Assembly (NCBI GenBank): GCA_002362575.1
Contig: DEUM01000027.1
Span: 8,142-72,141, forward strand
Direction: 5' to 3'
Length of the DNA: 64,000 bases
Source of the DNA: Lachnoclostridium sp. UBA3262
GTDB lineage: Bacteria > Bacillota > Clostridia > Lachnospirales > Lachnospiraceae
The notes below the pieces were generated by a model. The model made no database searches and was not told the origin of the DNA. It saw nothing but the letters and a program-made list of their open reading frames with translations. Shown one piece after another: positions 9,308 through 18,053 of the stretch (within the stretch, counting starts at the first letter, position 1; each line of letters starts with the position of its first letter). The position numbers and the translations under genes are program-made.

Positions 9308-9329
9308 CCGGATGATACCATCAGGTTAA
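9304..9329. terminator. Hairpin overlapping both stop codons of convergent genes
   Basis: TTAACC-G-GATG (9304-9314) pairs with CATC-A-GGTTAA (9319-9329) around a 4-nt loop, with one G/A mismatch. It contains the stop codons of both flanking genes and may act in both directions, but neither side has a clear T tract. Confidence 0.35.
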
Positions 9330-10045
9330 CCCGCCCATGGCGTTAATACTTCTCCAATCGGATGATGAAGGACAAGGTCAGCGTGACTGTCACGGCTGGT
9401 CTTGTCTTTATTTATGAGGACAAGTTTATTCCCGCTATAGTAATCAATCAGCCCGGCGGCAGGGTAGACGGCAAGGGAAGTGCCTCCGATTATCAGCATG
9501 TCGGCATTGCGGATGTAGGAGACTGCTTTTTCCAGTGTGTAAGAGTCAAGACCTTCCTCGTACAGAACGACGTCTGGTTTGATAATACCTCCACATTCGC
9601 AGGTCGGTACGCCCTCTCTGGCAAGAATATCGTCCAGTGAGAAAAACTTATGACAGTCCATACAATAGTTGCGAAGAACAGAGCCATGTAGTTCAAGTAC
9701 CTCACGGCTGCCTGCCTTCTGGTGCAGACCGTCTATATTCTGGGTAATAACAGCCCGCAGCTTCCCCTGTTTTTCTAAATTGGCAAGTGCGATGTGGGCG
9801 TTGTTTGGTTCAGCGTCCTTAAATAACATTTTGTTGCGGTAGAAGCGGAAAAACTCCTCTTTGTTCCGCATAAAGAAGCTGTGGGAGAGAATCGTTTCTG
9901 GTGGATAGTCATATTCCTGATTATACAGTCCGTCCACACTGCGGAAATCCGGGATATGGCTCTCGGTAGAAACTCCGGCGCCACCGAAAAATACAATATT
10001 GTCGCTTTCCTCAATCCATTGTTTTAATTGTTCCTGATTTTCCAT
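9326..10045 (-). CDS. cobB: Sir2-family NAD-dependent protein deacylase
   Basis: A 239-residue sirtuin removing acetyl or other acyl groups from lysines with NAD consumption. Visible motifs are the NAD-binding FFGGAGVSTES, TQNIDGLH, the catalytic histidine in LHGS and a zinc site with two CxxC pairs (CMDC and CECGG). An ATG 12 bases further upstream (10057) is in frame, but it overlaps the GGAGG site that serves ATG 10045. It converges on the L,D-transpeptidase gene. Substrate range cannot be read from sequence. Confidence 0.92.
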   Translation of the reverse strand: MENQEQLKQWIEESDNIVFFGGAGVSTESHIPDFRSVDGLYNQEYDYPPETILSHSFFMRNKEEFFRFYRNKMLFKDAEPNNAHIALANLEKQGKLRAVITQNIDGLHQKAGSREVLELHGSVLRNYCMDCHKFFSLDDILAREGVPTCECGGIIKPDVVLYEEGLDSYTLEKAVSYIRNADMLIIGGTSLAVYPAAGLIDYYSGNKLVLINKDKTSRDSHADLVLHHPIGEVLTPWAG

Positions 10046-10103
10046 ACTAACCTCCATTCCAAAGCGTCTCGCAGGACGCTTGAGTAAAAAGCAGCAAAGC
10101 CGG

Positions 10104-11759
10104 CTATTTTTTCAGCCGCACTTTTTTTGTATAAGATGAATAGTACCATTTTTTATTTCTCCGGATTCGGCTGCGAAGCCGGATTTGTATTTTTTTCCTG
10201 CCTTTCTTTATTGTGCAGAAGCTCTTTTGCGTAACGCATTTCTTTTTCCACTTTCCCGAGTTATATCGGACATATACGACAGTCTGGCTGTTCTTTGTTT
10301 TCTTTTTCCAGCTTATGCGATATTTATTACCTCTCTTTTTATATCGGATTTTGGTCGGAGCCTTTGGCTTTTTTACCTTTTCGTCATTGACTGACGACGG
10401 CTTTTTCGTAGTAACTGGTTTTTGTGTAGGAGTAAACGATGGTGTTGGTTTTGCCGTAATCCGGTCTGAACTGACAGCAACTTCGCTTACGGCAAAGAAG
10501 GTTCCGCTGTCATTTGAGTAGAAAAGTGTACCATCCTTATCTGCCGCTATGCTGGAAAGACAAAACTGCGGTGCTTTTGCGGGTGTGTACAAGGTTTCCG
10601 CTTTGGCAGAAGTAGTGGCTTCCGAATCCTTGATATAGAAAATGCCTCCCGGCATAGCATTACAGGAAAAATATACATATACGGTCTGATTGTTTTTTGC
10701 GTTTGCGTATGCGGTAGAAACTAAGGGGGAGGATTTTACTTCATGGAACTCCCCGCATGGTACGCTGTAGCGAGGGGAGAGGGTAGCGGCGTCCAAAACG
10801 GAGAGATAGCCGATAGAATCGGCAGAGCTTCCGATGTAAAGCCTTCCGTTCCATACCGTCGGCGTGCTGGTGCAGTTTGCTGTCTTGGCGTTAGGGATTA
10901 TTTTAGCTGAGAGAATATTCTGAATCTTCCCCTCTTTGTCCGTAGTTATTTTATGTACCTGCCCATCATTGGAAGCGGTGTATAAGGAATCGGTAACGGA
11001 ATCGTAGGTAAGTCCTGCGCGTATATTCCCGTTTTCTGTTATTTTCCGTGTGTCATATACTTCATCTGTCAGAAGGCTGTGCGATACGAGGATTCCATTA
11101 TCTCCTGCGAAGTAAAGGGCATTGCCATAAGTAATTCCTCCGCCCCAGTAATATCCACCCGGATGCTCCTCATCGCGGTAAGTCCACTGGGTACTGCCGT
11201 CAGAGGCGTTCAGACAGTAGAAGATACCATTTGTATTGGTTATTCCGGTTGTTGTCCCGGTCATTGATGTTGTACCCGCATAGAGATATCCCTTGTGGTA
11301 ATAAACGGTGGATAGGGACTGACCGCCAAAGCTTTCACTTACCCATATGCGTTTTAAGGTAGAAAGGCGTACACACTCCATTTTCCCAGCGGACAGGGGA
11401 ATATATAGGAAATCATCGTGTCTCAACATATTACATACGGAATTCATCGAGGCAGACAATGTGAGCTTCCTTTTTACGTTTCCCCCAAAATCCATTTCGT
11501 ATAGTATATTCCGGCTGACAATATATATAGCAGATTCTGTAATCACAGGCGAGGAGTTACAGGTAGTGGCGTCCCCCCCGGATAAGAAAGAACGAGTCCA
11601 TATCGTCCCGCCCTTTTTCGTATCAATAGGTGTTCGTGAGGACACAATATTTGCGTTCCCCTGTCCGTCCTCGTTACGGAATGTGTTCCACGAGCACAAC
11701 AGCATCGTGGCGCTTGTAATTAACAGAGTGCATAAAATAGTTTTTTTCAAGGTCTTCAT
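10104..11759 (-). CDS. Secreted PQQ-like beta-propeller protein with basic fibronectin-III-like tail
   Basis: A 551-residue exported protein: signal peptide (about 1-24), then repeated strands of the PQQ/quinoprotein-like propeller type (about 45-430, with recurrent LYIGSS- and LYTASNDG-like units), a Ser/Thr/Pro linker, and a very Lys/Arg-rich C-terminal module (about 460-551) resembling a fibronectin type III fold. It has no dehydrogenase signature and is probably a binding or scaffold protein. It follows the secreted DUF4430 gene in the same direction, and both face the DUF4430/ECF transporter operon. The basic tail may bind anionic wall polymers (inference). GGGAGGA precedes the ATG. Confidence 0.75.
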   Translation of the reverse strand: MKTLKKTILCTLLITSATMLLCSWNTFRNEDGQGNANIVSSRTPIDTKKGGTIWTRSFLSGGDATTCNSSPVITESAIYIVSRNILYEMDFGGNVKRKLTLSASMNSVCNMLRHDDFLYIPLSAGKMECVRLSTLKRIWVSESFGGQSLSTVYYHKGYLYAGTTSMTGTTTGITNTNGIFYCLNASDGSTQWTYRDEEHPGGYYWGGGITYGNALYFAGDNGILVSHSLLTDEVYDTRKITENGNIRAGLTYDSVTDSLYTASNDGQVHKITTDKEGKIQNILSAKIIPNAKTANCTSTPTVWNGRLYIGSSADSIGYLSVLDAATLSPRYSVPCGEFHEVKSSPLVSTAYANAKNNQTVYVYFSCNAMPGGIFYIKDSEATTSAKAETLYTPAKAPQFCLSSIAADKDGTLFYSNDSGTFFAVSEVAVSSDRITAKPTPSFTPTQKPVTTKKPSSVNDEKVKKPKAPTKIRYKKRGNKYRISWKKKTKNSQTVVYVRYNSGKWKKKCVTQKSFCTIKKGRKKIQIRLRSRIRRNKKWYYSSYTKKVRLKK

Positions 11760-11803
11760 AGTGTCCTCCCGCTAACCCAATGGTGCAACAAGTCAGGTTA
11801 ATC

Positions 11804-12979
11804 TTATTTCACTTTAATTTTCAGTATTCTACTGTATTTGCTGTATAAACTGTTCCTGTAGGCTCTGATTTTAACATAATAGGTACCTTTTTTTCTCTTA
11901 AAAGTTATTTTCGTCTTTCTTGTAGAAGTAAGTAATGTGTAATTTCTATTCTTTTTCTTAGAAATGTATATACGATATTTTGTTATATTGTTTGCCCTTT
12001 TCCATGAAAGCTTAATTGTCTTTTTCCTCTTTTTGGATTTCTTTACCTTTGCCTTTAAGCCGGATGGTTTTGTCGGCTTTGCTATGGCTTTTCTTTTTGG
12101 TGGGTTTACACCTTCACAGGGATACCGTCTTCTTACGATATGGGCAACGGCATAGGGACGCGAGATATCATAGTGACTGCCATCCTTTGTTTTGCGGTAA
12201 GCCGAGAGCACATACCATCCTTCTTCAGGAAATGTTAAGACAGCAGCTCCGTTTTTATCCGTTTTTGCTGTCAAAACGGCATTTTTTTGTGTGGCAGTAA
12301 TGCCGTCTGTGGCACCCTTGCACTTTGTGGCGATAACGGTAGCACCGGCAAGGTTCTGCGCAGCAGACCAGCCAATTCCTTTTAGTGAAACGGTAAGGGT
12401 AAATGGGCGGCGGCTACAAAAAGAATAAGAGCTCTGGTCAAAGTGGGAAAAATAAGTTTCTACACTGTCCGGCCATGTGCCGCCACTCCATACACCGTAA
12501 AAAACAACGGAATCTTTATCTTTTAACTGGCAGGAGCTTAATCCTGCCGTGGTTGCTTTATTGTTTACATTATACATCCATGAGACGTCGCTCTGTGAGT
12601 TCGCAGCAGGACTGCCTTCTGTATTTCCATTTAATGATATTCCATTTAGAAAAAGTCCATAGTCCGATTCGGATACCTTGATATAATTTGCCATAGTCTG
12701 GTCAGTAGCGCCCTTCTTTTCGCTCAGGTATTTGGCGAGAGCGTGAAGCGGAGTCAGTGTCTCTGTGCTGAGTCCGATTCCAAAATCTCTTTTATCCGCA
12801 TCTGTCAGTGTAACCTGAACGGGGGTAAGAAGTGTTGACTCATCTTGCTCAATACGGAGCGTAACGGTAAGGGCAGCTGCCGCTTTTGCAGTAAAGCCGT
12901 CTGTCAGTGAGAGTATCATGACAACGGCAAGAAATAGTGATAAAAATGATTTTATATTTTTTTTAATAAATGGATTCAT
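11804..12979 (-). CDS. Secreted DUF4430 (transcobalamin-like) protein with basic fibronectin-III-like tail
   Basis: A 391-residue exported protein. Signal peptide about 1-34, then a DUF4430-like domain (about 35-165, with SWMYNVNN and KDKDSVVFYG), an Ig-like middle region (about 185-285) and a Lys-rich fibronectin-III-like C-terminus (about 300-391). DUF4430 resembles the C-terminal domain of eukaryotic transcobalamin and intrinsic factor, so a vitamin-like ligand is possible but unproven. The frame is open far upstream, but AGGAGGT at 12984-12990 fixes ATG 12979. The tail resembles that of the neighbouring propeller protein. Confidence 0.72.
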   Translation of the reverse strand: MNPFIKKNIKSFLSLFLAVVMILSLTDGFTAKAAAALTVTLRIEQDESTLLTPVQVTLTDADKRDFGIGLSTETLTPLHALAKYLSEKKGATDQTMANYIKVSESDYGLFLNGISLNGNTEGSPAANSQSDVSWMYNVNNKATTAGLSSCQLKDKDSVVFYGVWSGGTWPDSVETYFSHFDQSSYSFCSRRPFTLTVSLKGIGWSAAQNLAGATVIATKCKGATDGITATQKNAVLTAKTDKNGAAVLTFPEEGWYVLSAYRKTKDGSHYDISRPYAVAHIVRRRYPCEGVNPPKRKAIAKPTKPSGLKAKVKKSKKRKKTIKLSWKRANNITKYRIYISKKKNRNYTLLTSTRKTKITFKRKKGTYYVKIRAYRNSLYSKYSRILKIKVK

Positions 12980-13036
12980 AAGTACCTCCTTGTGCGTCCT
13001 ATTTTTTAAATGACCAAGCGGCGCAAATCTACAAAT

Positions 13037-13065
13037 ATTATAGCAGTGGCAAAAATATTTGTCTA
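13037..13065 (-). promoter_or_regulatory. Promoter of the secreted DUF4430/propeller operon
   Basis: On the minus strand TAGACA (13065-13060), a 17-nt spacer and a perfect TATAAT (13042-13037), about 58 bases upstream of ATG 12979. No cobalamin riboswitch is visible in the 166-base divergent gap. Confidence 0.6.
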
Positions 13066-13145
13066 CCAAAAATCCCCTTGTGCAATTCACGCATATTTGA
13101 TAAAGTGGAAAGGGAATCGCAAACGTTCCCGGAAGGAAGGATTGT

Positions 13146-13940
13146 ATGCAGTGGAATAAAAAATATATTGGGATATGTCTGGCGGCGCTTATTTTGCTGG
13201 CGGGCATCTTGGCGATAAAAGGAATACAGACAGGGACGCAGGACGGAACGGGGACGGCTGCCAGAGAGGAGCCGTTTTCTACCGATGATTTTCAGTCTGT
13301 CTCAGAAGGTGCTTTGAGAGATACTGCCACTCCGCAGAAAAAGAAGACAGGAAAAGAGAAACTGGCGAAGCCGACAGAAACGGCGGGAGAAAAAGACGCA
13401 GAGGGGAAAAATCCGGACAAAAAGAAAGAGAACAAAAAAGACAGCACGAAAGCAGCAGTTCAAACAGATAAAAAGAAACGGACGAAGGATTCTGCGGAAA
13501 AGAATACTCCGTCACCGTCACCGGATAGGAAGCCGGCGGTTACCCAAAAGCCTGTGGTGGAAAAAAAGCGGGAAGTTACATTGCGGGTGGACTGTACGAG
13601 GATTATGCAACGTAAGGATTTATGGAAGGACGGACTGGAAGAAATTATTCCCGCTTCCGGGATGTTTTATTCCGGGGTCTGTTCGTTTCGTCAGGGGGCT
13701 TCGGCATACGATGTGTTAAAGGAAGCCTGTCAGAGAAAGAACATTGCTTTGGACAGCCAGTATACGCCGATTTATCATACCTATTATATACGTGGAATTG
13801 GGAATCTTTATGAGTTTGACTGTGGCGAGGAGAGTGGATGGAAATACGCGGTAAATGGAAAGACGCCGGGAGTGGGCTGCAGTGGTTACACGGTAAAGGC
13901 TGGCGATGTGATTACTTTTTTCTATGACTACCAGTATTAG
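13146..13940 (+). CDS. Membrane-anchored DUF4430 protein
   Basis: A 264-residue protein: N-terminal membrane anchor (about 7-24), a long Lys/Glu-rich, low-complexity spacer (about 35-140) and a C-terminal DUF4430 domain (about 143-264) with ESGWKYAVNGKTPGVGCSGY and a final GDVITFFYDY. The layout suggests a ligand-binding domain held away from the membrane on a stalk. The ECF transporter T gene follows after 15 bases, so it probably delivers substrate to that transporter. A cobalamin-like substrate is suggested only by the fold. Confidence 0.8.
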   Translation: MQWNKKYIGICLAALILLAGILAIKGIQTGTQDGTGTAAREEPFSTDDFQSVSEGALRDTATPQKKKTGKEKLAKPTETAGEKDAEGKNPDKKKENKKDSTKAAVQTDKKKRTKDSAEKNTPSPSPDRKPAVTQKPVVEKKREVTLRVDCTRIMQRKDLWKDGLEEIIPASGMFYSGVCSFRQGASAYDVLKEACQRKNIALDSQYTPIYHTYYIRGIGNLYEFDCGEESGWKYAVNGKTPGVGCSGYTVKAGDVITFFYDYQY

Positions 13941-13955
13941 GGGGATTTTAACAGT

Positions 13956-14819
13956 ATGGACGCTTTTTCAAAACTTCATCCGGCTGTGATTTTACTTTAT
14001 TACAGTCTGTCAGTTTTTTTCATAATATTCTACGGACATCCTTTGGTTACCGGGCTGGCGGGAAGTCTTGCTTTCGTTACCTATGTCAGTTTTGCTGGTA
14101 TCAGAAAGGGATGCCGCCGTTTCCTTGGCAGTATAGGAATTTTTGCCGCCTGTCTCGTAATAAATCCGTTATTTAACCACAGAGGCGTCACACTTCTTTT
14201 TATGCTGGGAGACAGCCGTATTACGCTGGAAGCAGTTTTATATGGTGGAAACATGGCTCTGATACTTTTAACCTCCCTTTTTTTGTTTGCCGATTTCAGT
14301 CATTATATGAAATCAGAGAAAATCATGACTTTGTTTGGAAAACGGTTTCCCTCATTTTCGCTTCTGTTTTCTATGATTCTAAGGTTTGTTCCAAAAGCAG
14401 GAAGGGATTATCGTGAGATGACAGAGTTGCATGGAAACAAACCGTCTGTATGGTCTTCGTTGATTGGCTTGTCATTAGAGGATTCGTTGGCACGCAGTTT
14501 GTCAATGAAGGGGAGAGGGTATGGAAGCGGTGAGAGAAGCTCGTATTATGGAAAAGGTTTTGTGTTGAGGGATATGGCGGTTTTGTTTCTTACTCTGATT
14601 GGCGGAGTACAGGGCGTGGGATTTTATTTGTATGGCGGAGTGGAGGCGCGGTTTTTCCCCAATATTAAACTTAGTGAAGTACCGTTATGGGAATGTATGA
14701 TACTGGTATTATTTTACAGTATTCCCCTTATTATGAGAGGAAAGGAGGAGATGTCATGGCTTTTATCGAGGCGAAAGATTACCGGTTTTTCTATCCGGAG
14801 CAGACAGAGCCAGCGCTAA
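13956..14819 (+). CDS. ecfT: ECF transporter T component
   Basis: A 287-residue membrane protein with about five or six segments and the coupling-helix region RSLSMKGRGYGSGERSSYYG, which matches the Ala-Arg-Gly motifs that join EcfT to the ATPases. EcfT is the scaffold that transmits ATP hydrolysis to the substrate-binding S component in the membrane. It overlaps the ATPase gene by 64 bases, and the S gene lies just beyond, so the module is complete and probably dedicated to one substrate. Confidence 0.88.
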   Translation: MDAFSKLHPAVILLYYSLSVFFIIFYGHPLVTGLAGSLAFVTYVSFAGIRKGCRRFLGSIGIFAACLVINPLFNHRGVTLLFMLGDSRITLEAVLYGGNMALILLTSLFLFADFSHYMKSEKIMTLFGKRFPSFSLLFSMILRFVPKAGRDYREMTELHGNKPSVWSSLIGLSLEDSLARSLSMKGRGYGSGERSSYYGKGFVLRDMAVLFLTLIGGVQGVGFYLYGGVEARFFPNIKLSEVPLWECMILVLFYSIPLIMRGKEEMSWLLSRRKITGFSIRSRQSQR

Positions 14820-16321
14820 ATATTGGAAACCTGCAGATAGAAAAAGGTTCTTTCTGTCTGTTGGCGGGGGCTTCCGGAAGCGGAAAGACATCGTTACTCC
14901 GTCAGCTTTCAAAGGAGACGATGCTTCAGGGAAAAACAGAGGGGGTACTGTCTTGTCAAGCAGGAAAATGTGCGTATGTGTGGCAGAATCCGGAGAGTCA
15001 GATTGTGACAGACCGGGTGGAGTATGAGATTGTATTCGGACTGGAGAATATCGGTATGCCAAGGGAGCAGATGCAGAGACGTCTGGCGGAGGTGGTAACC
15101 TTTTTCGGATTGGAAGATTTGGCGGACTGTGACACGATGAATCTGAGCGGGGGAGAGCTGCAGACAGTCAATGTGGCGGCGGCGATTGCGATGAATCCGG
15201 ATTTATTGTTGTTAGATGAGCCGACGAGTCAGCTTGATCCGGTGGCAGCAAGGAGGCTGTATGAATTGCTGCACCAGATAAATGAAGAACTTGGAGTGAC
15301 GGTCGTACTGGCAGAACAGCGTCTGGAACAGGCTGTATCGTTTTCTGACCAGATGATTTTTATGAAATGCGGGCAGGTGGCAGTACAAGGGAGTCCGTCC
15401 GAAGTATATAGCAGGCTTTGTGAGACGCCGGATATTTTCTATTTTCCCTCTTATATGCGTTTTTTTCATGGGCTGTCGGAGAGTAAGAGATGTCCTTCTT
15501 CGATGAAGGAGGCAAGGCAGTGGTTTGAGACAAATTTTAAAGAAAAAAAAGCCGAAACAGAAAGAATCGGAAATCGGCAAAAAACAGAGAAGGAGAATAA
15601 GCAGGATTATATTTTATGTAAAAATCTATCATTCCGCTATGAAAAGCATATGCCGGATGTGCTGCGGGAATGTAGTTGTAAAATTAAAAGGGGCAGTATT
15701 ACCTGTCTGGCAGGAGGAAATGGAAGCGGGAAAACGACGCTGCTACGAATACTGACAGGGCAGTGCCATCCCTATCTGGGCAGAATGAAAAATATGCCGG
15801 AGGATTTTTCTATGCTGCCACAGCAGCCGTCGTATCTGTTTTTACAGGATACGGTGGAGGAGGAATGTGGCGTAGCAGGAGACATGACAAGAAAATTAGC
15901 GGAGCGTTTTGGGCTGATGCCTCTTATGAACCGGAATCCGGCAGACTTGAGCGGAGGGGAGCAGCAGAGGCTTGGGCTTAGCCTTGTGTTTGGGAAGAAA
16001 GCGGATATCTATCTGCTGGATGAGCCTTCCAAGGGACTGGATTTTGCGTCGAAAAGAGTGCTGGGAGAGATTTTACGGGAAAAGAGAGAGGAAGGCGGGA
16101 CGGTGCTTATCGTGTCGCATGATATGGAGCTTGCCGCAGATTATGCCGATGTGATGGCGCTTATGTTTCAGGGACGCATAGAGCTGATTACGGATACAAG
16201 GCAGTTTTTTGAGGAAAACCAGTTTTACACGACGAGTATAAACCGAATGGCAAGGGGAGTGTCAGAACACATTATCACACAGGAGGATATAAAGCGCTAT
16301 GCAGAAAAAAAATGTAATTAA
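14756..16321 (+). CDS. ECF transporter fused ATPase (A and A' in one chain)
   Basis: A 521-residue protein with two ABC ATPase domains. The first (about 1-235) has Walker A GASGSGKTS (K44), signature LSGGELQ and Walker B LLLLDEP; the second (about 280-510) has GGNGSGKTT (K326), LSGGEQQ and IYLLDEP. It powers vitamin or metal uptake with the T and S proteins on either side. Frame is open from 14687, but AAAGGAGGA at 14741-14749 selects ATG 14756. Domains 1 and 2 correspond to the separate EcfA1 and EcfA2 of other bacteria. Confidence 0.92.
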   Translation: MAFIEAKDYRFFYPEQTEPALNIGNLQIEKGSFCLLAGASGSGKTSLLRQLSKETMLQGKTEGVLSCQAGKCAYVWQNPESQIVTDRVEYEIVFGLENIGMPREQMQRRLAEVVTFFGLEDLADCDTMNLSGGELQTVNVAAAIAMNPDLLLLDEPTSQLDPVAARRLYELLHQINEELGVTVVLAEQRLEQAVSFSDQMIFMKCGQVAVQGSPSEVYSRLCETPDIFYFPSYMRFFHGLSESKRCPSSMKEARQWFETNFKEKKAETERIGNRQKTEKENKQDYILCKNLSFRYEKHMPDVLRECSCKIKRGSITCLAGGNGSGKTTLLRILTGQCHPYLGRMKNMPEDFSMLPQQPSYLFLQDTVEEECGVAGDMTRKLAERFGLMPLMNRNPADLSGGEQQRLGLSLVFGKKADIYLLDEPSKGLDFASKRVLGEILREKREEGGTVLIVSHDMELAADYADVMALMFQGRIELITDTRQFFEENQFYTTSINRMARGVSEHIITQEDIKRYAEKKCN

Positions 16322-16985
16322 CCTGATAATGTTTTTGGGAATTGCCTTTTTGCTGTGGTATGGTATATTTGTGCTGAAGGGGAAAGATTATTATTATATT
16401 AGTCTCGGAATTATCTTGATCGGACTTATCGGCTTTTTACTCAGCTTTGAAAAGAGCCGTCCGACGGTGGCGCTCCTGACAATTATCGCCGCCCTGTGTG
16501 CCGTCTCAATCGCCTCACGGATTGCTTTTTTCTTTTTGCCGCAGGTAAAGCCAATCGCTGCGGTTGTCATTATTACTAGTGTTGCTTTTGGGGCAGAGAG
16601 CGGATTCATCACTGGTGCAGTCAGTGCTTTTGTGTCAAACTTTTACTTCGGACAAAATCCCAGTACCCCGTTTCAGATGTTTGCGCTGGGAATGGTAGGA
16701 TTTGTCGCAGGCGTACTGTTCCGAAAGCGGGGAAGTCGTCTGGCAGTTGCCTTGTATGGTTTGTTTTCCGTCGTAATTATTTATGGCGGAATCGTAGATA
16801 TTAACACACTGTTTTTTATATCGCAGGAGCCGACGGTGGAAATTGTGGCAGGAGTGTATCTGAAAGGGTTTCCATTTAATCTGATGTTTGGTGCGTCAAC
16901 CTTTGCTTTTTTATTCCTTTTGTATCATCCGATTTTGAACAGGCTGGAAAGAATACAGAAAAAGTACCGTTTAATTGACAAATAA
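16299..16985 (+). CDS. ECF transporter S (substrate-binding) component
   Basis: A 228-residue membrane protein with about six or seven segments, overlapping the ATPase gene by 23 bases. The middle part (KPIAAVVIITSVAFGAESGF, then FYFGQNPSTPFQMFALGMVGF) is typical of S components that capture a vitamin or related compound. The specificity is not recognisable. The linked DUF4430 proteins make a corrinoid-like ligand a reasonable guess, not a conclusion. Confidence 0.82.
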   Translation: MQKKNVINLIMFLGIAFLLWYGIFVLKGKDYYYISLGIILIGLIGFLLSFEKSRPTVALLTIIAALCAVSIASRIAFFFLPQVKPIAAVVIITSVAFGAESGFITGAVSAFVSNFYFGQNPSTPFQMFALGMVGFVAGVLFRKRGSRLAVALYGLFSVVIIYGGIVDINTLFFISQEPTVEIVAGVYLKGFPFNLMFGASTFAFLFLLYHPILNRLERIQKKYRLIDK

Positions 16986-17003
16986 AGGGAAAAATAGTAT
17001 AGT
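16975..17003 (+). promoter_or_regulatory. Promoter of the degV-family gene
   Basis: Perfect TTGACA (16975-16980), 17-nt spacer, TATAGT (16998-17003), overlapping the end of the S-component gene and 35 bases before ATG 17038. Confidence 0.65.
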
Positions 17004-17037
17004 AGTAATATTATTGCTGGAAAGGAAAAAGGTATAT

Positions 17038-17913
17038 ATGAATAAAGTTGCGGTAATTACGGACAGTAACAGTGGTATCACACAGATGCAGGCAAAAGAG
17101 TTAGGAATTCAGGTTGTGCCGATGCCGTTTCTGGTCAATGGCGACACATACTATGAGGATATCAGTATGAGTCAGGAAGAATTTTATGAGTATCTGGCAA
17201 AGGGTGCAGAAGTTATGACTTCCCAGCCTACACCGGAGACACTCATGGAGTTATGGCGAAACACCCTGAAGGAATATGAGGAAATCGTATATATTCCAAT
17301 GTCAAGCGGTCTAAGCAGCTCCTGCGGTACGGCCAGCATGCTCGCCTATGAGGATGAGTTTGAAGGGAAGGTTTTTGTTGTTGACAACCAGAGGATTTCG
17401 GTAACACAGAGACAGTCTGTTTTAGATGCTATGGCGCTTGCAGAAAAAGGTTATGACGGGGCGAAAATCAAGGAGATTCTCCTTCGGGAGAAGTTTGAAT
17501 CCAGTATTTACATTATGGTAGATACGTTGTCTTATTTGAAAAAAGGCGGTCGTGTAACACCAGCAGCGGCTGCAATCGGGACTGTGTTAAGAATTAAGCC
17601 GGTGCTTCAGATTCAGGGTGAAAAGTTGGATGCCTATGCGAAGGTAAAAACCTTGAAGCAGGCAAAACAAACGATGATAAAGGCAGTTCGTAAGGATTTG
17701 GAGGAGCGGTTTCATGATCCTGACGGCGATAATTTCTATCTCGAGATAGCCCATACGGCAAATCAGGAAGAAGCAGAACTTTTCAAAAGTGAACTGGAGC
17801 AGGAGTTTCAGGGGCATGAAATATGGGTAGATCCGTTGTCGCTGAGTGTATCCTGCCATATCGGGCCGGGGGCGCTGGCGTTTGCGATTTCTAAAAGAGT
17901 AGAAGAACTGTAA
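17038..17913 (+). CDS. DegV-family fatty-acid-binding protein
   Basis: A 291-residue cytoplasmic protein of normal DegV length. It starts with VAVITDSNSGI, has the MTSQPTPE block and the YIPMSSGLSSSCGTA loop that contacts the lipid carboxylate. Family members (FakB) bind fatty acids and present them to the kinase FakA for phospholipid synthesis; the kinase is not in this window. An upstream in-frame ATG (16975) overlaps the promoter, so ATG 17038 with GAAAGG is chosen. Confidence 0.9.
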   Translation: MNKVAVITDSNSGITQMQAKELGIQVVPMPFLVNGDTYYEDISMSQEEFYEYLAKGAEVMTSQPTPETLMELWRNTLKEYEEIVYIPMSSGLSSSCGTASMLAYEDEFEGKVFVVDNQRISVTQRQSVLDAMALAEKGYDGAKIKEILLREKFESSIYIMVDTLSYLKKGGRVTPAAAAIGTVLRIKPVLQIQGEKLDAYAKVKTLKQAKQTMIKAVRKDLEERFHDPDGDNFYLEIAHTANQEEAELFKSELEQEFQGHEIWVDPLSLSVSCHIGPGALAFAISKRVEEL

Positions 17914-17956
17914 TCACCTTTGCCTAATAGAGACGAGTGAAAGAGAATATAATCCA

Positions 17957-18017
17957 TAAAAAAGAAAGTAAGATAAATCAACGGAAAGAATCCGGATTTA
18001 TGTTACTTTCTTTTAAT
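17957..18017. terminator. Bidirectional terminator
   Basis: A long inverted repeat: AAAAGAAAGTAA (17960-17971) and ATAAATC (17973-17979) pair with GATTTAT (17995-18001) and TTACTTTCTTTT (18003-18014), with one mismatch and a 15-nt loop. It lies between convergent genes and carries A/T tracts on both outer sides. Confidence 0.75.
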
Positions 18018-18053
18018 TTGCGTTATTTTATGAGAAAATTGATGTGTGTAAAA

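Noticed and set aside
10104..11759. Quinoprotein alcohol dehydrogenase
   Set aside because: The repeats are propeller-like but there are no dehydrogenase catalytic signatures, and the context is binding and uptake rather than oxidation.
12980..13145. Cobalamin riboswitch controlling the DUF4430/ECF genes
   Set aside because: The 166-base gap lacks the conserved B12-box and is too short for the full structure.
13347..13560. Tandem repeat or CRISPR-like array in the Lys/Glu-rich part of the membrane DUF4430 gene
   Set aside because: The purine-rich bases simply encode a low-complexity stalk; no regular repeat unit or spacers are present.
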